Assembly: GCA_963739645.1 (NCBI GenBank)
Contig: CAVUBM010000079.1
Location: 153,318-217,317, forward strand
DNA: 64,000 nt
Direction: 5' to 3'
DNA from: JASHPR01 sp963739645
GTDB taxonomy: Bacteria; Actinomycetota; Actinomycetes; Streptosporangiales; Streptosporangiaceae
The position numbers and the translations under genes were made by a program. Of this stretch, positions 37,353 through 46,210 are shown in pieces. Numbering within the stretch: the stretch's first letter is position 1; the number at the start of each line of letters is the position of its first letter. Under the pieces are notes generated by a model that was given only the letters and a program-made list of their open reading frames with translations, searched no databases and was not told the DNA's origin.

Positions 37353-38900
37353 ATGTTCTTCACGTACCTCCGGCGTGAGCTGCGCCGGCGGATGCGCCAG
37401 GCCATTTTCATCTCCCTCGGGCTGGCCCTGGGGATCGGACTGGTGATCACCGTTACCGCCGCGTCGTCCGGCGTCAAGGACGCCCAGGGCACGGTGCTGC
37501 AAAACCTGTACGGCGTGGGCACCGCGGCGACCGTGACCACGGCCCCGACCCGCGGGTCGTTCGCGCTGGGCGGCCGGAACTTCACGTTCAAGCCGGGCGC
37601 GACGGTCACGCTCGACCAGCTGACCGCGACGCGCAGCCTCGGCACCCTGAACGACACGGACGTGACCACGATCTCGAAGCTGAACGGCGTGGCCGGGGCG
37701 GGCGGCGCGCTGACCGCCGCCAACGTGAACACCACGTTCAAGGTGCCCAGCTTCACCCCCGGCACCAACGGCGGCGGCCGAGGCGGCGGTGGCCGCGGTG
37801 GCGGTGGCGGCGGCGGGGGCGGCACCCCCGGCCGGTTCAACGGCCCGGGCTCGTTCGGCGCCGGGAACCAGGTCACGGTCAGCGGCGTCGATCTCACCAC
37901 AGGCGGCCAGCCGCTCGGCCCGCTCAGCAACGGGACCCTCACCTCCGGCCGCACCCTGAAGACCGCCGACGCCACCGCCAACGTGGCCGTCGTCGACTCC
38001 AGCTACGCCAAGTCAGACAGCCTCAAGACCGGCTCGGACGTCACCATCGCCGGCACCAAGTTCTCGGTCGTCGGGATCGTGAAGGACCCGCCAGGTGACT
38101 CGCCCGCTGACATCTACATCCCGCTCCCGCGCGCCCAGGCGCTGGCCAGCCCCGCGATGAAGGGCAAGGTCAACACCATCTACGTGGCGGCGGACAGCTC
38201 GTCGGACATCGCCGCGGTGCAGAAGGAGATCCAGAAGGCGTTGCCGGGATCCACCGTCACCACGTCCGCCAGCCTGGCCAGCGAGGTCACCGGTTCCCTG
38301 TCCAGCGCCTCCAGCCTGGCCAACAACCTCGGCAAGTGGCTCGCGATCGCGGTGCTCATCGCGGCGTTCCTGCTGGCCAGCCTGCTGACGCTGAGCGCGG
38401 TGTCACGCCGGGTCCGGGAGTTCGGCACGCTCAAGGCCCTCGGCTGGCGGAGCCGGCGCGTGATCGGCCAGGTGATGGGCGAGTCGCTCACGCTGGGCAT
38501 CATCGGCGGCGCGGTCGGCATCGGGCTCGGCTTTCTCGGCTCGGCGATCGTGGCCCGGATGGCGCCTCCGCTGACCGCCGACGTCGGCCTGACCACGGGG
38601 TCGGCGACGCCCGGCGGTGCCCGCGCGTTCGGCGGCTTCGGCGGCGGCCCTGAGGGCGGCGGCGCCGGGGGCGGCGGTTTTGGCGGCGCCGGCGGGGGCG
38701 GCGGCGGCTTCGGGGGCCGCGGCTTCCGGCCTGCGGCGGCCGTGCACCCGGCGACCGTCCATATGGCGGCCCCGGTCACCGTGAACATCATCATCCTCGC
38801 CGTGGTGCTGGCCGTGGCGGGCGGCCTGATCGCCGGGATACTCGGCGGCTGGCGCGCCGCCCGGCTGCGTCCGGCAGCGGCGCTGGCCCGGGTCGAATGA
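37353..38900 (+). CDS. MacB/FtsX-type ABC permease with glycine-rich inserts
   Basis: 515 aa, ATG 37353 preceded by AAGGAG. Topology is MacB-like: an N-terminal helix (QAIFISLGLALGIGLVITVTA), a large extracytoplasmic domain, then three helices (LAIAVLIAAFLLASLLTLSAV; ESLTLGIIGGAVGIGLGFLG; VNIIILAVVLAVAGGLIAGIL) and the cytoplasmic WRAARLRPAAALARVE ending. Two low-complexity Gly inserts are odd: a run of Gly/Arg around residues 137-160 and a Gly/Phe/Ala tract around 415-460 between the last two helices. It pairs with the ATPase gene 52 nt downstream. It probably exports or mechanically transmits a signal for a peptide or envelope substrate. Confidence 0.85.
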   Translation: MFFTYLRRELRRRMRQAIFISLGLALGIGLVITVTAASSGVKDAQGTVLQNLYGVGTAATVTTAPTRGSFALGGRNFTFKPGATVTLDQLTATRSLGTLNDTDVTTISKLNGVAGAGGALTAANVNTTFKVPSFTPGTNGGGRGGGGRGGGGGGGGGTPGRFNGPGSFGAGNQVTVSGVDLTTGGQPLGPLSNGTLTSGRTLKTADATANVAVVDSSYAKSDSLKTGSDVTIAGTKFSVVGIVKDPPGDSPADIYIPLPRAQALASPAMKGKVNTIYVAADSSSDIAAVQKEIQKALPGSTVTTSASLASEVTGSLSSASSLANNLGKWLAIAVLIAAFLLASLLTLSAVSRRVREFGTLKALGWRSRRVIGQVMGESLTLGIIGGAVGIGLGFLGSAIVARMAPPLTADVGLTTGSATPGGARAFGGFGGGPEGGGAGGGGFGGAGGGGGGFGGRGFRPAAAVHPATVHMAAPVTVNIIILAVVLAVAGGLIAGILGGWRAARLRPAAALARVE

Positions 38901-38952
38901 CCGGACCGCGGGCGCATCAGCCGGGCCCGGCGCAGATCCAGGAGAGGACGTT

Positions 38953-39645
38953 ATGTACAAGCTCACCGGCGTGACCAAGACGTACCAGAAGGGCCGGGCG
39001 ACCGTGGCCGCGCTGCAGGACGTGGACCTCGACATCGGGGACGGCGAGTGGCTGGCCATCCAGGGCCCGACGGGGCACGGCAAGACCACCCTGCTGCAGA
39101 TGCTGGGCGGCCTGGACCGGCCTACGTCCGGCGAGGTGGACTTCGCCAGCCAGAACCTGGCCCGGCTGCGGGAAAGCAAGGTCACCAGGATCAGGGCGAC
39201 GTCGATCGGGTTCATCTTCCAGACGTTCAACCTGGTGCCGACGCTGTCCGCGCAGGAAAACGTGGAGACGGCGCTGGTGCCGCTCGGCATCAGCGGCGGC
39301 GAACGGCGGGCCCGGGCCGCGAAGGCCCTGGCCGACCTCGGGCTGGCCGACCGGGCGCGGCACTTGCCCTCGGAGTTGTCCGGCGGTCAGCAGCAGCGGG
39401 TGGCCATCGCCCGCGCGCTGGTGAAGGAGCCCAAGGTGCTGCTGGCCGACGAGCCCACTGGCAACCTCGACGAAGGCACCCGCGACGAGATCATCGGTCT
39501 GCTCGAGGCGCTGTGGCGGGAACGCGGCCTGACCCTGGTCCTGGTCACCCACGACAGTTCGGTCGCCCGCAAGGCGCAGCGCGTGGCCGTGATCAAGGAC
39601 GGGAAGCTGTCGATCAGCCAGGACATCAACCGCGCCGCAACATGA
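38953..39645 (+). CDS. ABC transporter ATPase, LolD/MacB type
   Basis: 230 aa, the usual length for MacB/LolD-type stand-alone ATPases. Walker A GPTGHGKTT is at 38-46 (a His replaces the usual Ser/Cys), the Q-loop is in IGFIFQTFNLVPTLSAQENVE, the signature LSGGQQQRVAIARAL starts at 142, and Walker B VLLADEPTGNLD at 162. GGAGAGG lies just before ATG 38953. It forms a two-gene unit with the glycine-rich permease; no membrane-fusion protein is adjacent. Confidence 0.93.
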   Translation: MYKLTGVTKTYQKGRATVAALQDVDLDIGDGEWLAIQGPTGHGKTTLLQMLGGLDRPTSGEVDFASQNLARLRESKVTRIRATSIGFIFQTFNLVPTLSAQENVETALVPLGISGGERRARAAKALADLGLADRARHLPSELSGGQQQRVAIARALVKEPKVLLADEPTGNLDEGTRDEIIGLLEALWRERGLTLVLVTHDSSVARKAQRVAVIKDGKLSISQDINRAAT

Positions 39646-39646
39646 T

Positions 39647-39661
39647 CCGCCGCTCCGGCGG
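39647..39661. terminator. Hairpin between convergent ABC ATPase and PP2C genes
   Basis: CCGCCG-CTC-CGGCGG is a perfect 6-bp stem one base after the ATPase stop and 18 bp before the end of the minus-strand PP2C gene. It could terminate both transcripts. Confidence 0.45.
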
Positions 39662-39678
39662 CCGGGGTTGTCCCTGAC

Positions 39679-41736
39679 TCAGGATGGGGGCAGGGGCAAC
39701 TCGCACCAGACGACCTTGCCGGTGGGTGTCCGGCGGGCGCCCCAGCGCTGCGCCAGCTGGCTGACCACCTGCAGCCCGCGGCCCCGCTCGTCGTCGTCGC
39801 CGGCGTGCCGCAGCCGGGGCAGGGCCGCCGAGTCATCCAGGACCTCGCACACCAGCCCGCCCTCGCGGACCAGGCGCAGGGCAATGGCCCCGTGGGCGTA
39901 CCGCACCGCGTTCGTGACCAGCTCGGAAGCGAGCAGCTCGGCGATGGGGATCAGCTCGGCCAGGCCCCAGCGGCGGAGCCGCCTGCGGACGAGGAGCCGG
40001 GCCCGGCGCGCGGAGGTCAGCTCGGCCGCGAGCTTCCAGGTGACGTGCTGATCCGGCCGCAGCCTACGCAGCCTGGCCAGCAGCACGGCGATGTCGTCGC
40101 GCTGATCGTCGGTGTAGACGCCCGCCAGCGTCGCCTTGCAGAGCTCCTCGAGCGGGCGCTCCGCCGCTCCCGGGCCGAAGGTCTCGCGCAGCCGGGCCAG
40201 CCCGTCGTCGATGTCCGCGCCCCGGGTCTCGACCAGCCCGTCGGTGTAGAGCACGAGCAGGCTGCCGTCTTTGATCTTGAATGTCTTGGTCTGGATCGGC
40301 CCCGACCCGATGCCGAGCGGCGGGGCGGGCGCGACGTCAAGGAACTCCCGGCTGGTGTCCGGGCCCACCAGCAGCGGGGGCAGGTGGCCCGCTGAAGCGA
40401 CCTCGCAGGTGCCCGAGACCGCGTCGAAGACCGCGTACACGCACGTGGCGAAGTGCGGCTCGCGCACGCCGAGCTCGTGCATGAGCTCGTCAAGCTGCTG
40501 CAGCGTCTCCGCGGGCGGCAGCTCCAGCCGGGCCAGCGTGCGGATCGCGGTGCGCAGCCGACCCATGGTGACCGCGGCCCGGACCCCGTGCCCAGCCACG
40601 TCCCCGACGACGAGGGCCACCCGGCCGCCCGGCAGCGCGATCGACTCGTACCAGTCGCCGCCCACCTCGATCATCTTGCTGCCCGGCAGGTACCGGTGAC
40701 GGACCTCGACCGAGGACGGCGCGGAGAGCCCGGTCGGCAGCAGGCTGCGCTGCAGGGTCAGCGCGGTGGCGCGCTCCCGGCTGTACCGGCGGGCGTTGTC
40801 GATGAAGATCGCCGCCCGGGTGGCGAACTCCATGCCGATCTCGGTGTCATAGGGGTCGAAGCGGCGGAAGCCGACCGTCCGGATGCAGACGAAGAACCCG
40901 AGCGTGGTCTCCCGGGCGATCAGCGGCAGCAGCAGCATCGAGGTGCCGGACAGCAGCTTGCTCATCGGGGTGCGCCGCATGGACCGGGCCAGGCCCACGG
41001 CCATGTCGTTGGCCAGGTCCTGCAGGACCGGCTTGCCGGTGTTGAGGCAGTTGGTATACGGGGACTCGGCCGGGTACTGCAGGATCTCCCCGATCGGGAA
41101 GGTGGCGTCCCACCCGGCATTGTCGTCGTCGTGGGCGACCGCGAGCCGCCGGACCACGTGCAGTCCCTCATGCGTTCCGGCGGGCAGCTCATCCGCGCCG
41201 ACCAGGCTCTCCAAAACCAGCAGACCCGCGGAATTGCAGAAGTGCGGCACGATGATGTTGACCAGCGCCGGCGCCACCTGGTCGAGGTCGAGCGCCCCGC
41301 CGGTCTTGGAGATCGTTCCGTCGAGCAGCGCCCGGCGCATCACCGCCGGGTCCAGGAACCGCTCCTCCGACGGCGGCGCAATGCGCAGAATCACCAGCGC
41401 CACGAGGCGCGGGTCTGCCGAGCGGACCGGCTGGACCGTGACCACCGCGTCGGCTTCGTGGCCGTTGGCGGTCTTGACCGACAGCACGGCCGTGCCCTCG
41501 CGGTCGGAGCAGGCGGCGTCGATGAGCCCCGGCAGACCGCTGCCGTACGAGGACCCGGTGATCAGGCTGCCCAGCTCGACGCCGAGCAGCGGGTCGGGCG
41601 CCTGGGCCAGGATCTCGCCCGCTGTTCGGTCATGCTGCAGGATCACGCCGGCCTTGTCGACGCCGACCGTCAGCGTCCGAGCTGAGGTGCTGGACAGGAG
41701 CGCGCTGATGTCAGAGGCCATTCCGGATGTCACCAC
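39679..41736 (-). CDS. Multidomain SpoIIE phosphatase with PAS, GAF and HATPase domains
   Basis: About 685 aa. Order: PAS-like (TLTVGVDKAGVILQHDRTAGEIL), GAF (residues ~140-310, ending in EFATRAAIFIDNARRY), PP2C/SpoIIE (GGDWYESIALPGGRVALVVGDVAGHG, SAGHLPPLLVG, LLVLYTDGLVETRG, DDIAVLLARL), and an RsbW-like HATPase (ASELVTNAVRYAHGAIAL, DDDERGRGLQVV). This combines phosphatase and kinase-like modules for partner-switching control of a sigma factor or similar. GTG 41736 is chosen because AAGGGAG lies 8 nt upstream; a TTG at 41790 would add 18 residues. Monocistronic. The signal sensed is unknown. Confidence 0.88.
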   Translation of the reverse strand: MVTSGMASDISALLSSTSARTLTVGVDKAGVILQHDRTAGEILAQAPDPLLGVELGSLITGSSYGSGLPGLIDAACSDREGTAVLSVKTANGHEADAVVTVQPVRSADPRLVALVILRIAPPSEERFLDPAVMRRALLDGTISKTGGALDLDQVAPALVNIIVPHFCNSAGLLVLESLVGADELPAGTHEGLHVVRRLAVAHDDDNAGWDATFPIGEILQYPAESPYTNCLNTGKPVLQDLANDMAVGLARSMRRTPMSKLLSGTSMLLLPLIARETTLGFFVCIRTVGFRRFDPYDTEIGMEFATRAAIFIDNARRYSRERATALTLQRSLLPTGLSAPSSVEVRHRYLPGSKMIEVGGDWYESIALPGGRVALVVGDVAGHGVRAAVTMGRLRTAIRTLARLELPPAETLQQLDELMHELGVREPHFATCVYAVFDAVSGTCEVASAGHLPPLLVGPDTSREFLDVAPAPPLGIGSGPIQTKTFKIKDGSLLVLYTDGLVETRGADIDDGLARLRETFGPGAAERPLEELCKATLAGVYTDDQRDDIAVLLARLRRLRPDQHVTWKLAAELTSARRARLLVRRRLRRWGLAELIPIAELLASELVTNAVRYAHGAIALRLVREGGLVCEVLDDSAALPRLRHAGDDDERGRGLQVVSQLAQRWGARRTPTGKVVWCELPLPPS

Positions 41737-42689
41737 CCGACGCGCTCCCTTCGGCCGCGGACGCGGCTTGTTCGCCTTATTATGAAGCAAGTTCTCGTGT
41801 ATTGAGAAAGAATGCTCTGCTCACCTACGGTGAACTAGCGCCAATGGCCGCCGCGGCGGGCGCGGGTCGGATCGCCGGCGGCCCCGGGGCGCGATCTCCC
41901 GGCCGCCGTCGGGCGAACTCCGCAGGCTGTCTCCTGGACCTTGCTGATCTTGCAGCCGGTCCTTCAAGCCGCCGTTCAGCTGGTATCCAGCCTGGTAGGC
42001 CCGGCCGTGCCCGCGACCCGCGGCGTGGCCTCGACGGTAACCGCCGCCGGGCCGGGCGCACGCACCGGCCCACGGGCCTCACGGTCCCGCCGGGGGCCAC
42101 TATTGCGGCTGCCCGAACGCCGTGAGCCAGCCGGGCCTGCGCGAAATCCGCTGGTCATCCACGCTGGCCGGGCGCGCCAGCGCCCGCGGTTCCGCCGTCC
42201 CGCAGCCGGCCGCACGGCGGCCAGCCGGACGCAGTCATGCCGCCCGCCGGATCACCCGCCCGGGTGGCCTGAACGCACCCCGCTCAGGCCAGATTGGGTG
42301 CCGGCCCATATTCTGACGCCGGCTCGCGGGCAGGGCTGGTTGTCTGCGCGATTTCATGATCCCGGCGGCGAAACCGCTAAATAAGCGGGATTTCACTCCT
42401 AGATCACGAAAATGAAATGTAAGTCAGAGCCACGTTTTGTCCGGTTCCGGGACGGCTTTCCTGGCGGCTGAGCCGCCTCCGGCCGCGGCCGCCATCTCCC
42501 GGCTCCTCGGTTTCCCGGCTCCGTGGCTCCCCCGGTTTCCCGGCTGCCCCCGGGCCCTCAGGCTCCTCGGCTTCCGGCCGCCGCGATCTTCGCCAGCGGG
42601 CGGCCGGATCTGCCAAGGTGGTCAGGTATACCGAAGGGCGGCGGGCTGGCCGGTCCCCGCGATGCCCGCGAACCGGCGAGGAGGCTGCC
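41737..42689. other. Long intergenic region without a recognisable gene
   Basis: ORFs here lack family motifs and have low-complexity Pro/Arg/Ala composition. Near 41765-41820 an AT-rich patch should hold the promoter of the phosphatase, with a 13-bp dyad TCACC-TAC-GGTGA at 41821-41833. A second AT-rich patch at 42357-42425 contains a compound hairpin (ATCCCG-GCGG-cgaaa-CCGC...CGGGAT, 42359-42391). 42480-42600 is CT-rich low-complexity DNA leading to the ribokinase. Confidence 0.5.
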
Positions 42690-43631
42690 ATGCCAGGGCG
42701 CCCGCGGCTCACCGTCCTCGGGAGCTTGAACACGGATATCTCGGTCGCCGTGCGGCGGCTGCCCGGTCCCGGGGAGACGGTGCTCGGCCCGGGAGCGATT
42801 ATCGCGCCCGGCGGCAAGGGATCGAACCAGGCCGTGGCCGCCGCCAGGCTCGGCGGCGCGGTGCGCATGGTGGGCTGCACCGGAGATGATGATTTCGCCC
42901 GGACAGCCCGGTCTGCGCTCGAGGCCGAGGGCGTCGACGTCCGCGGGGTGCGGGCGGTGGCGGGGACCGCCACCGGCCTGGCGCTGATCACGGTGGACGC
43001 GGCGGGCGAGAACATGATCACGGTTGCTTCGGGGGCGAACGGCCGGGCCGGCGACGCTGAGGCCGCGTCGGCGCTGTCGGTGCCCTGCGACCTGCTGGTG
43101 CTGTCGGCGGAGATCCCGGCCGGGGTGCTCGGGTCCGTCCTGGCCGGGGCCCGCGCCGCCGGGGTGACCTGTCTGCTCAACCTGGCGCCCGCCCCGGCTG
43201 ACCCGGGCGCGCTGCTGCGGGCCGGGGTGGCCTGGCTGGTCGTGAACGAGTCCGAGGCGGCCGCGGTTCTCGGCCATCCCGTGGCCGGGCTGGCCGAGGC
43301 CGGCGCGGCCGCCCAGGATCTGCTCGGCCGTGGCGCGGAGCACGCGGTGGTCACCGCGGGCGCGCACGGGACCGCGCTGGCCGGCCCGGGCGTCCGTGAG
43401 CTGATTCCCGCGCTCAGCGTGGACAGCGTGGACAGCGTCGGCGCCGGTGACGCGTTCGTGGCCGCGCTCGGCGTGGCGCTGGCCGCGGGAGTGCCGGCCG
43501 CCGAGGCGGTGCGCGCCGCGTCCGCGGCCGGGGCCACGGCCACCACCCGCCACGGCACCCAGGACGCGCTCCCGCGCCCGCCGGACATCCTCGCGACAAC
43601 CGGGATGACCTGGCCGGTAACCGCGGCCTGA
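42690..43631 (+). CDS. rbsK: Ribokinase (PfkB family)
   Basis: 313 aa from ATG 42690, with GAGGAGG 6 nt upstream. It phosphorylates ribose or a similar sugar. The first PfkB signature GGKGSNQA is at 41-48. LGSLNTDISVAVRRLPGPGET is the standard N-terminus, and DSVGAGDAF holds the catalytic base Asp ~254 and the anion hole. The end (ATTRHGTQDALP) resembles RbsK (G-A-x3-x-x-G-A-Q). No rbs transporter is adjacent; it is near but not contiguous with the arabinofuranosidase unit. Confidence 0.88.
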   Translation: MPGRPRLTVLGSLNTDISVAVRRLPGPGETVLGPGAIIAPGGKGSNQAVAAARLGGAVRMVGCTGDDDFARTARSALEAEGVDVRGVRAVAGTATGLALITVDAAGENMITVASGANGRAGDAEAASALSVPCDLLVLSAEIPAGVLGSVLAGARAAGVTCLLNLAPAPADPGALLRAGVAWLVVNESEAAAVLGHPVAGLAEAGAAAQDLLGRGAEHAVVTAGAHGTALAGPGVRELIPALSVDSVDSVGAGDAFVAALGVALAAGVPAAEAVRAASAAGATATTRHGTQDALPRPPDILATTGMTWPVTAA

Positions 43632-43666
43632 CCAGCCAGGCCTCCACCCGACCAGCTGGGGACTGG

Positions 43667-44461
43667 CTAGCCGTCCCTGGCGGGCTCGCCGTGGCCGGCA
43701 TTGGCCCGGCCGCGGCCCCAGTAGGCCTTCGGCGACATCTGGTCCTGGGCGAGCCCGCGGTCGGCGAGGATCTCCCGCAGCCGGGACACCACCTTCGCCT
43801 CGCCGAACAGGTAGGCGTGGCCGCGGCCGGGCAGCAGCTCGACCTCGCCGGCCTCGGCCGCGAGCGCCGCGGGGTCGCCCGCCGGGGCGCCCAGGCGGTG
43901 CAGCCAGGAGATGCGCGTGCTGGCCGCGGACGCCAGGTCCTGCTCGTCGTCTTCCTCGGGGACCTCGAGGATCAGCGTGACCGAGGCGTCCGCGGCCAGC
44001 GACTCGGTCATCACAAACGTCGCCGCGAGTGCGGACTCGTCGGCGATGAACAGGTGCCAGTCGGCCGTGGGCGACGTGGTGATCTTCCCGCGCGGCCCGA
44101 TGCCCTCGATCTTGTCGCCCGGGCTGGCCGACCGCACCCAGCGCTCGCCGGGGCCGTCGCCGTGCAGCACGATGTCCAGCGTGAGCATCCGCTCGGCCTG
44201 GTCGAGATCGCGGATGGTGTAGCGCCGCCGCACCGGGCGGATGCCCTCGGCGGCCACGAGCAGCATGACGTCCTGGCCGGGCAGGTAGCGGAACTCGCCG
44301 AGTTGCGGGGCGGTCAGCCGGAGCCGCTGCATGTGCGGGGTGAGCCGGGCCGAATCGACGACCGCGAAATCCAGCCGGGTCGTGTTCGCCAGCGGCCCGG
44401 TCAGCTGAGCGAACGGGTCGTCCAGCGCCGCCACGGTTGATTCCGGCAGGGCGTCAGCCAT
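43667..44461 (-). CDS. Siderophore-interacting protein (NAD(P)H-dependent ferric siderophore reductase)
   Basis: 264 aa of the SIP/ViuB family, which releases iron from ferric siderophores in the cytoplasm. The FAD-binding RRYTIR motif is at 79-84, followed by LTLDIVLHGDGPGERWVRSASPGD and IEGIGPRGKI. LFIADESALAA begins the NAD(P)H domain and KAYWGRGRANAGH is the C-terminal family motif. ATG 44461 overlaps the stop of a small upstream ORF (TGATG), so the two are translationally coupled. Convergent with rbsK. Confidence 0.92.
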   Translation of the reverse strand: MADALPESTVAALDDPFAQLTGPLANTTRLDFAVVDSARLTPHMQRLRLTAPQLGEFRYLPGQDVMLLVAAEGIRPVRRRYTIRDLDQAERMLTLDIVLHGDGPGERWVRSASPGDKIEGIGPRGKITTSPTADWHLFIADESALAATFVMTESLAADASVTLILEVPEEDDEQDLASAASTRISWLHRLGAPAGDPAALAAEAGEVELLPGRGHAYLFGEAKVVSRLREILADRGLAQDQMSPKAYWGRGRANAGHGEPARDG

Positions 44462-44667
44462 CAGGTGATCAGCCTTTCATCGGTGCGGGAGCGCGAGCGG
44501 GCAGGGTCAGCCTCGCACACCCTCAAACGCCGGCCGTGCCCGGAGTGCTTCCCGGCGCCAGACCGGAGCATCACGCCTGCGGTCGCCCCGGCGATCCAGG
44601 CGACGGTGCGCGCGACCGAGGATCTGCGCCCTCGGCCGGTCCGGTGCATTCGGATGGGCAGTGACAT
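44461..44667 (-). CDS. Small basic hypothetical protein coupled to the siderophore reductase
   Basis: 68 aa. ATG 44667 has GAGGAG 9 nt upstream and its stop overlaps the SIP start. The protein is strongly basic (RMHRTGRGRRSSVARTV) with one short hydrophobic stretch (VAWIAGATAGVML) that could touch the membrane. I do not recognise a family. The coupling and the ribosome-binding site argue that it is expressed. Confidence 0.45.
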   Translation of the reverse strand: MSLPIRMHRTGRGRRSSVARTVAWIAGATAGVMLRSGAGKHSGHGRRLRVCEADPARSRSRTDERLIT

Positions 44668-44728
44668 GTCTGGGGGCTCCTCGCGTTCGGTCACTGTTGG
44701 GGGATTCGGCGGGTGAGGCGGGTCCTGA

Positions 44729-46210
44729 CTACCGACTGGCCGTCGCGGCCTCGACGACGGTGAAGGACCGCGGCGGGAGGGTGAGGGTGAGCGCCTGACC
44801 GCTGGGTTTCTCCGACCCTTCCTCCAGGCACGTGCCCTCGACATCGGGGAGAGTGCGGGCGTCAGGCCCGTGCTCCGCGGTGAGGCTCCGGACCTCGGCA
44901 GCGCCATCGAATGCCAGGTCCCGGAGCACGATCTCGGCCGTTTCCGGCTGGTCCGGGCTCCGGTTCACGAGCGTGAGCGCGAGCCGCCGCCGGTCGCTGC
45001 TCGTGGTCGCCGCGGCGTCCACGAGACTGAACGGGCCGAGGTCGGCAACCCGGTGCGGCCACCGGCTGGGGTGGCCGGCGCCGAGCGGGCTGACCGTGGG
45101 GCCGTCGACGTGCACGTCGACGGCGGTCTCCAGCGCTGCCTGGGCGTGCAGCAGCACCGGGTAGTAGATCGGCTGGGTGACCGCGGTCTGTCGGGTGGTG
45201 ACGATCGGCGCGATGGCGTTCACCATCTGCGCCAGGTTGGCCATGCGTACCCAGTCGCAGTTCCGGACGAAGATGTTCAGGTAGGTGGCCACGGCCAGGG
45301 CGTCGGAGAAGTTGTAGCGCTCCTCGAGGGTGCCGTCCTCGGTCCGGAACCACACGTTCCACTCGTCGTAGGCGATCCGCGGCGGTGCCGCGATCTTCTT
45401 CACGTAGGCGGCGCGCTCGATCAGCGCCCGCGCGCAGCGGATGGCGCGCTCGACCTAGTGCGGCTGGAGCACGTTGGTCCAGTAGTCGTCGGAGCCGGTG
45501 TAGATGTGCAGCGAGTGCAGGTTGACCAGGGGTGCCAGGCCGTCGATGACGACCCGGTCCCAGTCGTTCCAGCCGTTCATGCCGCAGCTGACCAGCTCCG
45601 CGTCGGAGTCGAGCATCTTGATGGCCCGGGCCCACCGGGTCGCCTCGCGCACATACTCCTCGGCGGACATGGCCCCGACCTGCCAGTCCCCGTACATCTC
45701 GTTGCCCAGGCCCCAGTAGCGCACCCGGTAGGGCGCCTCCCGGCCGTTGCGCCGGCGCTGGCGGACCCAGTCCGTGTCCCTGGCCCCGTTGCAGTACTCG
45801 ATCCAGGCCAGCGCCTCGGCCAGCGTCCCTGTGCCCATGTTCAGGCAGATGTACGGCTCGGTGCCGAGCTCGGCGCAGTACTCCAGGAACTCATCGGTGC
45901 CGAAGCGGTTGCTGTCCACACCGCCCCAGGCCAGCTCCGGGCGGCTGGGCCGGCTGTCCTTGGGCCCGATCCCGTCGGCCCAGTGGTAGTTGCTGACGAA
46001 GTTGCCGCCCGGCCAGCGCAGCACGCCCATCCGCAGCTCACGCAGGAGGCCGAGGACGTCGCGGCGGAACCCCCGGGCGTCGGACAGCGGCGAGCCCTCC
46101 TCGTAAACCCCGCCGTAGATGCAGCGGCCGAGGTGCTCGACGAACCCCCCGAACACGTTGCGGTCCAGGGTGCCGACGGTCCGGGCGGGATCCACCGCGA
46201 TTCGGGTCAC
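44729..46210 (-). CDS. GH51 alpha-L-arabinofuranosidase interrupted by an in-frame amber codon
   Basis: 493 codons in one frame from GTG 46210 (AGGAGG upstream) to 44729. GH51 features: FGGFVEHLGRCIYGGVYEEGSP, LRWPGGNFVSNYHWADGIGP, acid/base Glu 171 in WGLGNEMYGDW and nucleophile Glu 283 in IAYDEWNVW. Codon 252 is TAG (plus strand 45455-45457) in the context NVLQPH-stop-VERAIRCARALIERAAY, where homologues commonly carry Gln. A CAG-to-TAG change explains it. Without readthrough the product lacks the nucleophile. The enzyme releases alpha-L-arabinofuranose from arabinan or arabinoxylan. GTGA overlap with lacI puts it under that regulator's promoter. Confidence 0.9.

Noticed and set aside
41941..42384. 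147-codon ORF in the gap before the ribokinase
   Set aside because: Low-complexity Pro/Arg composition typical of non-coding GC-rich DNA, with no recognisable motif or start signal.
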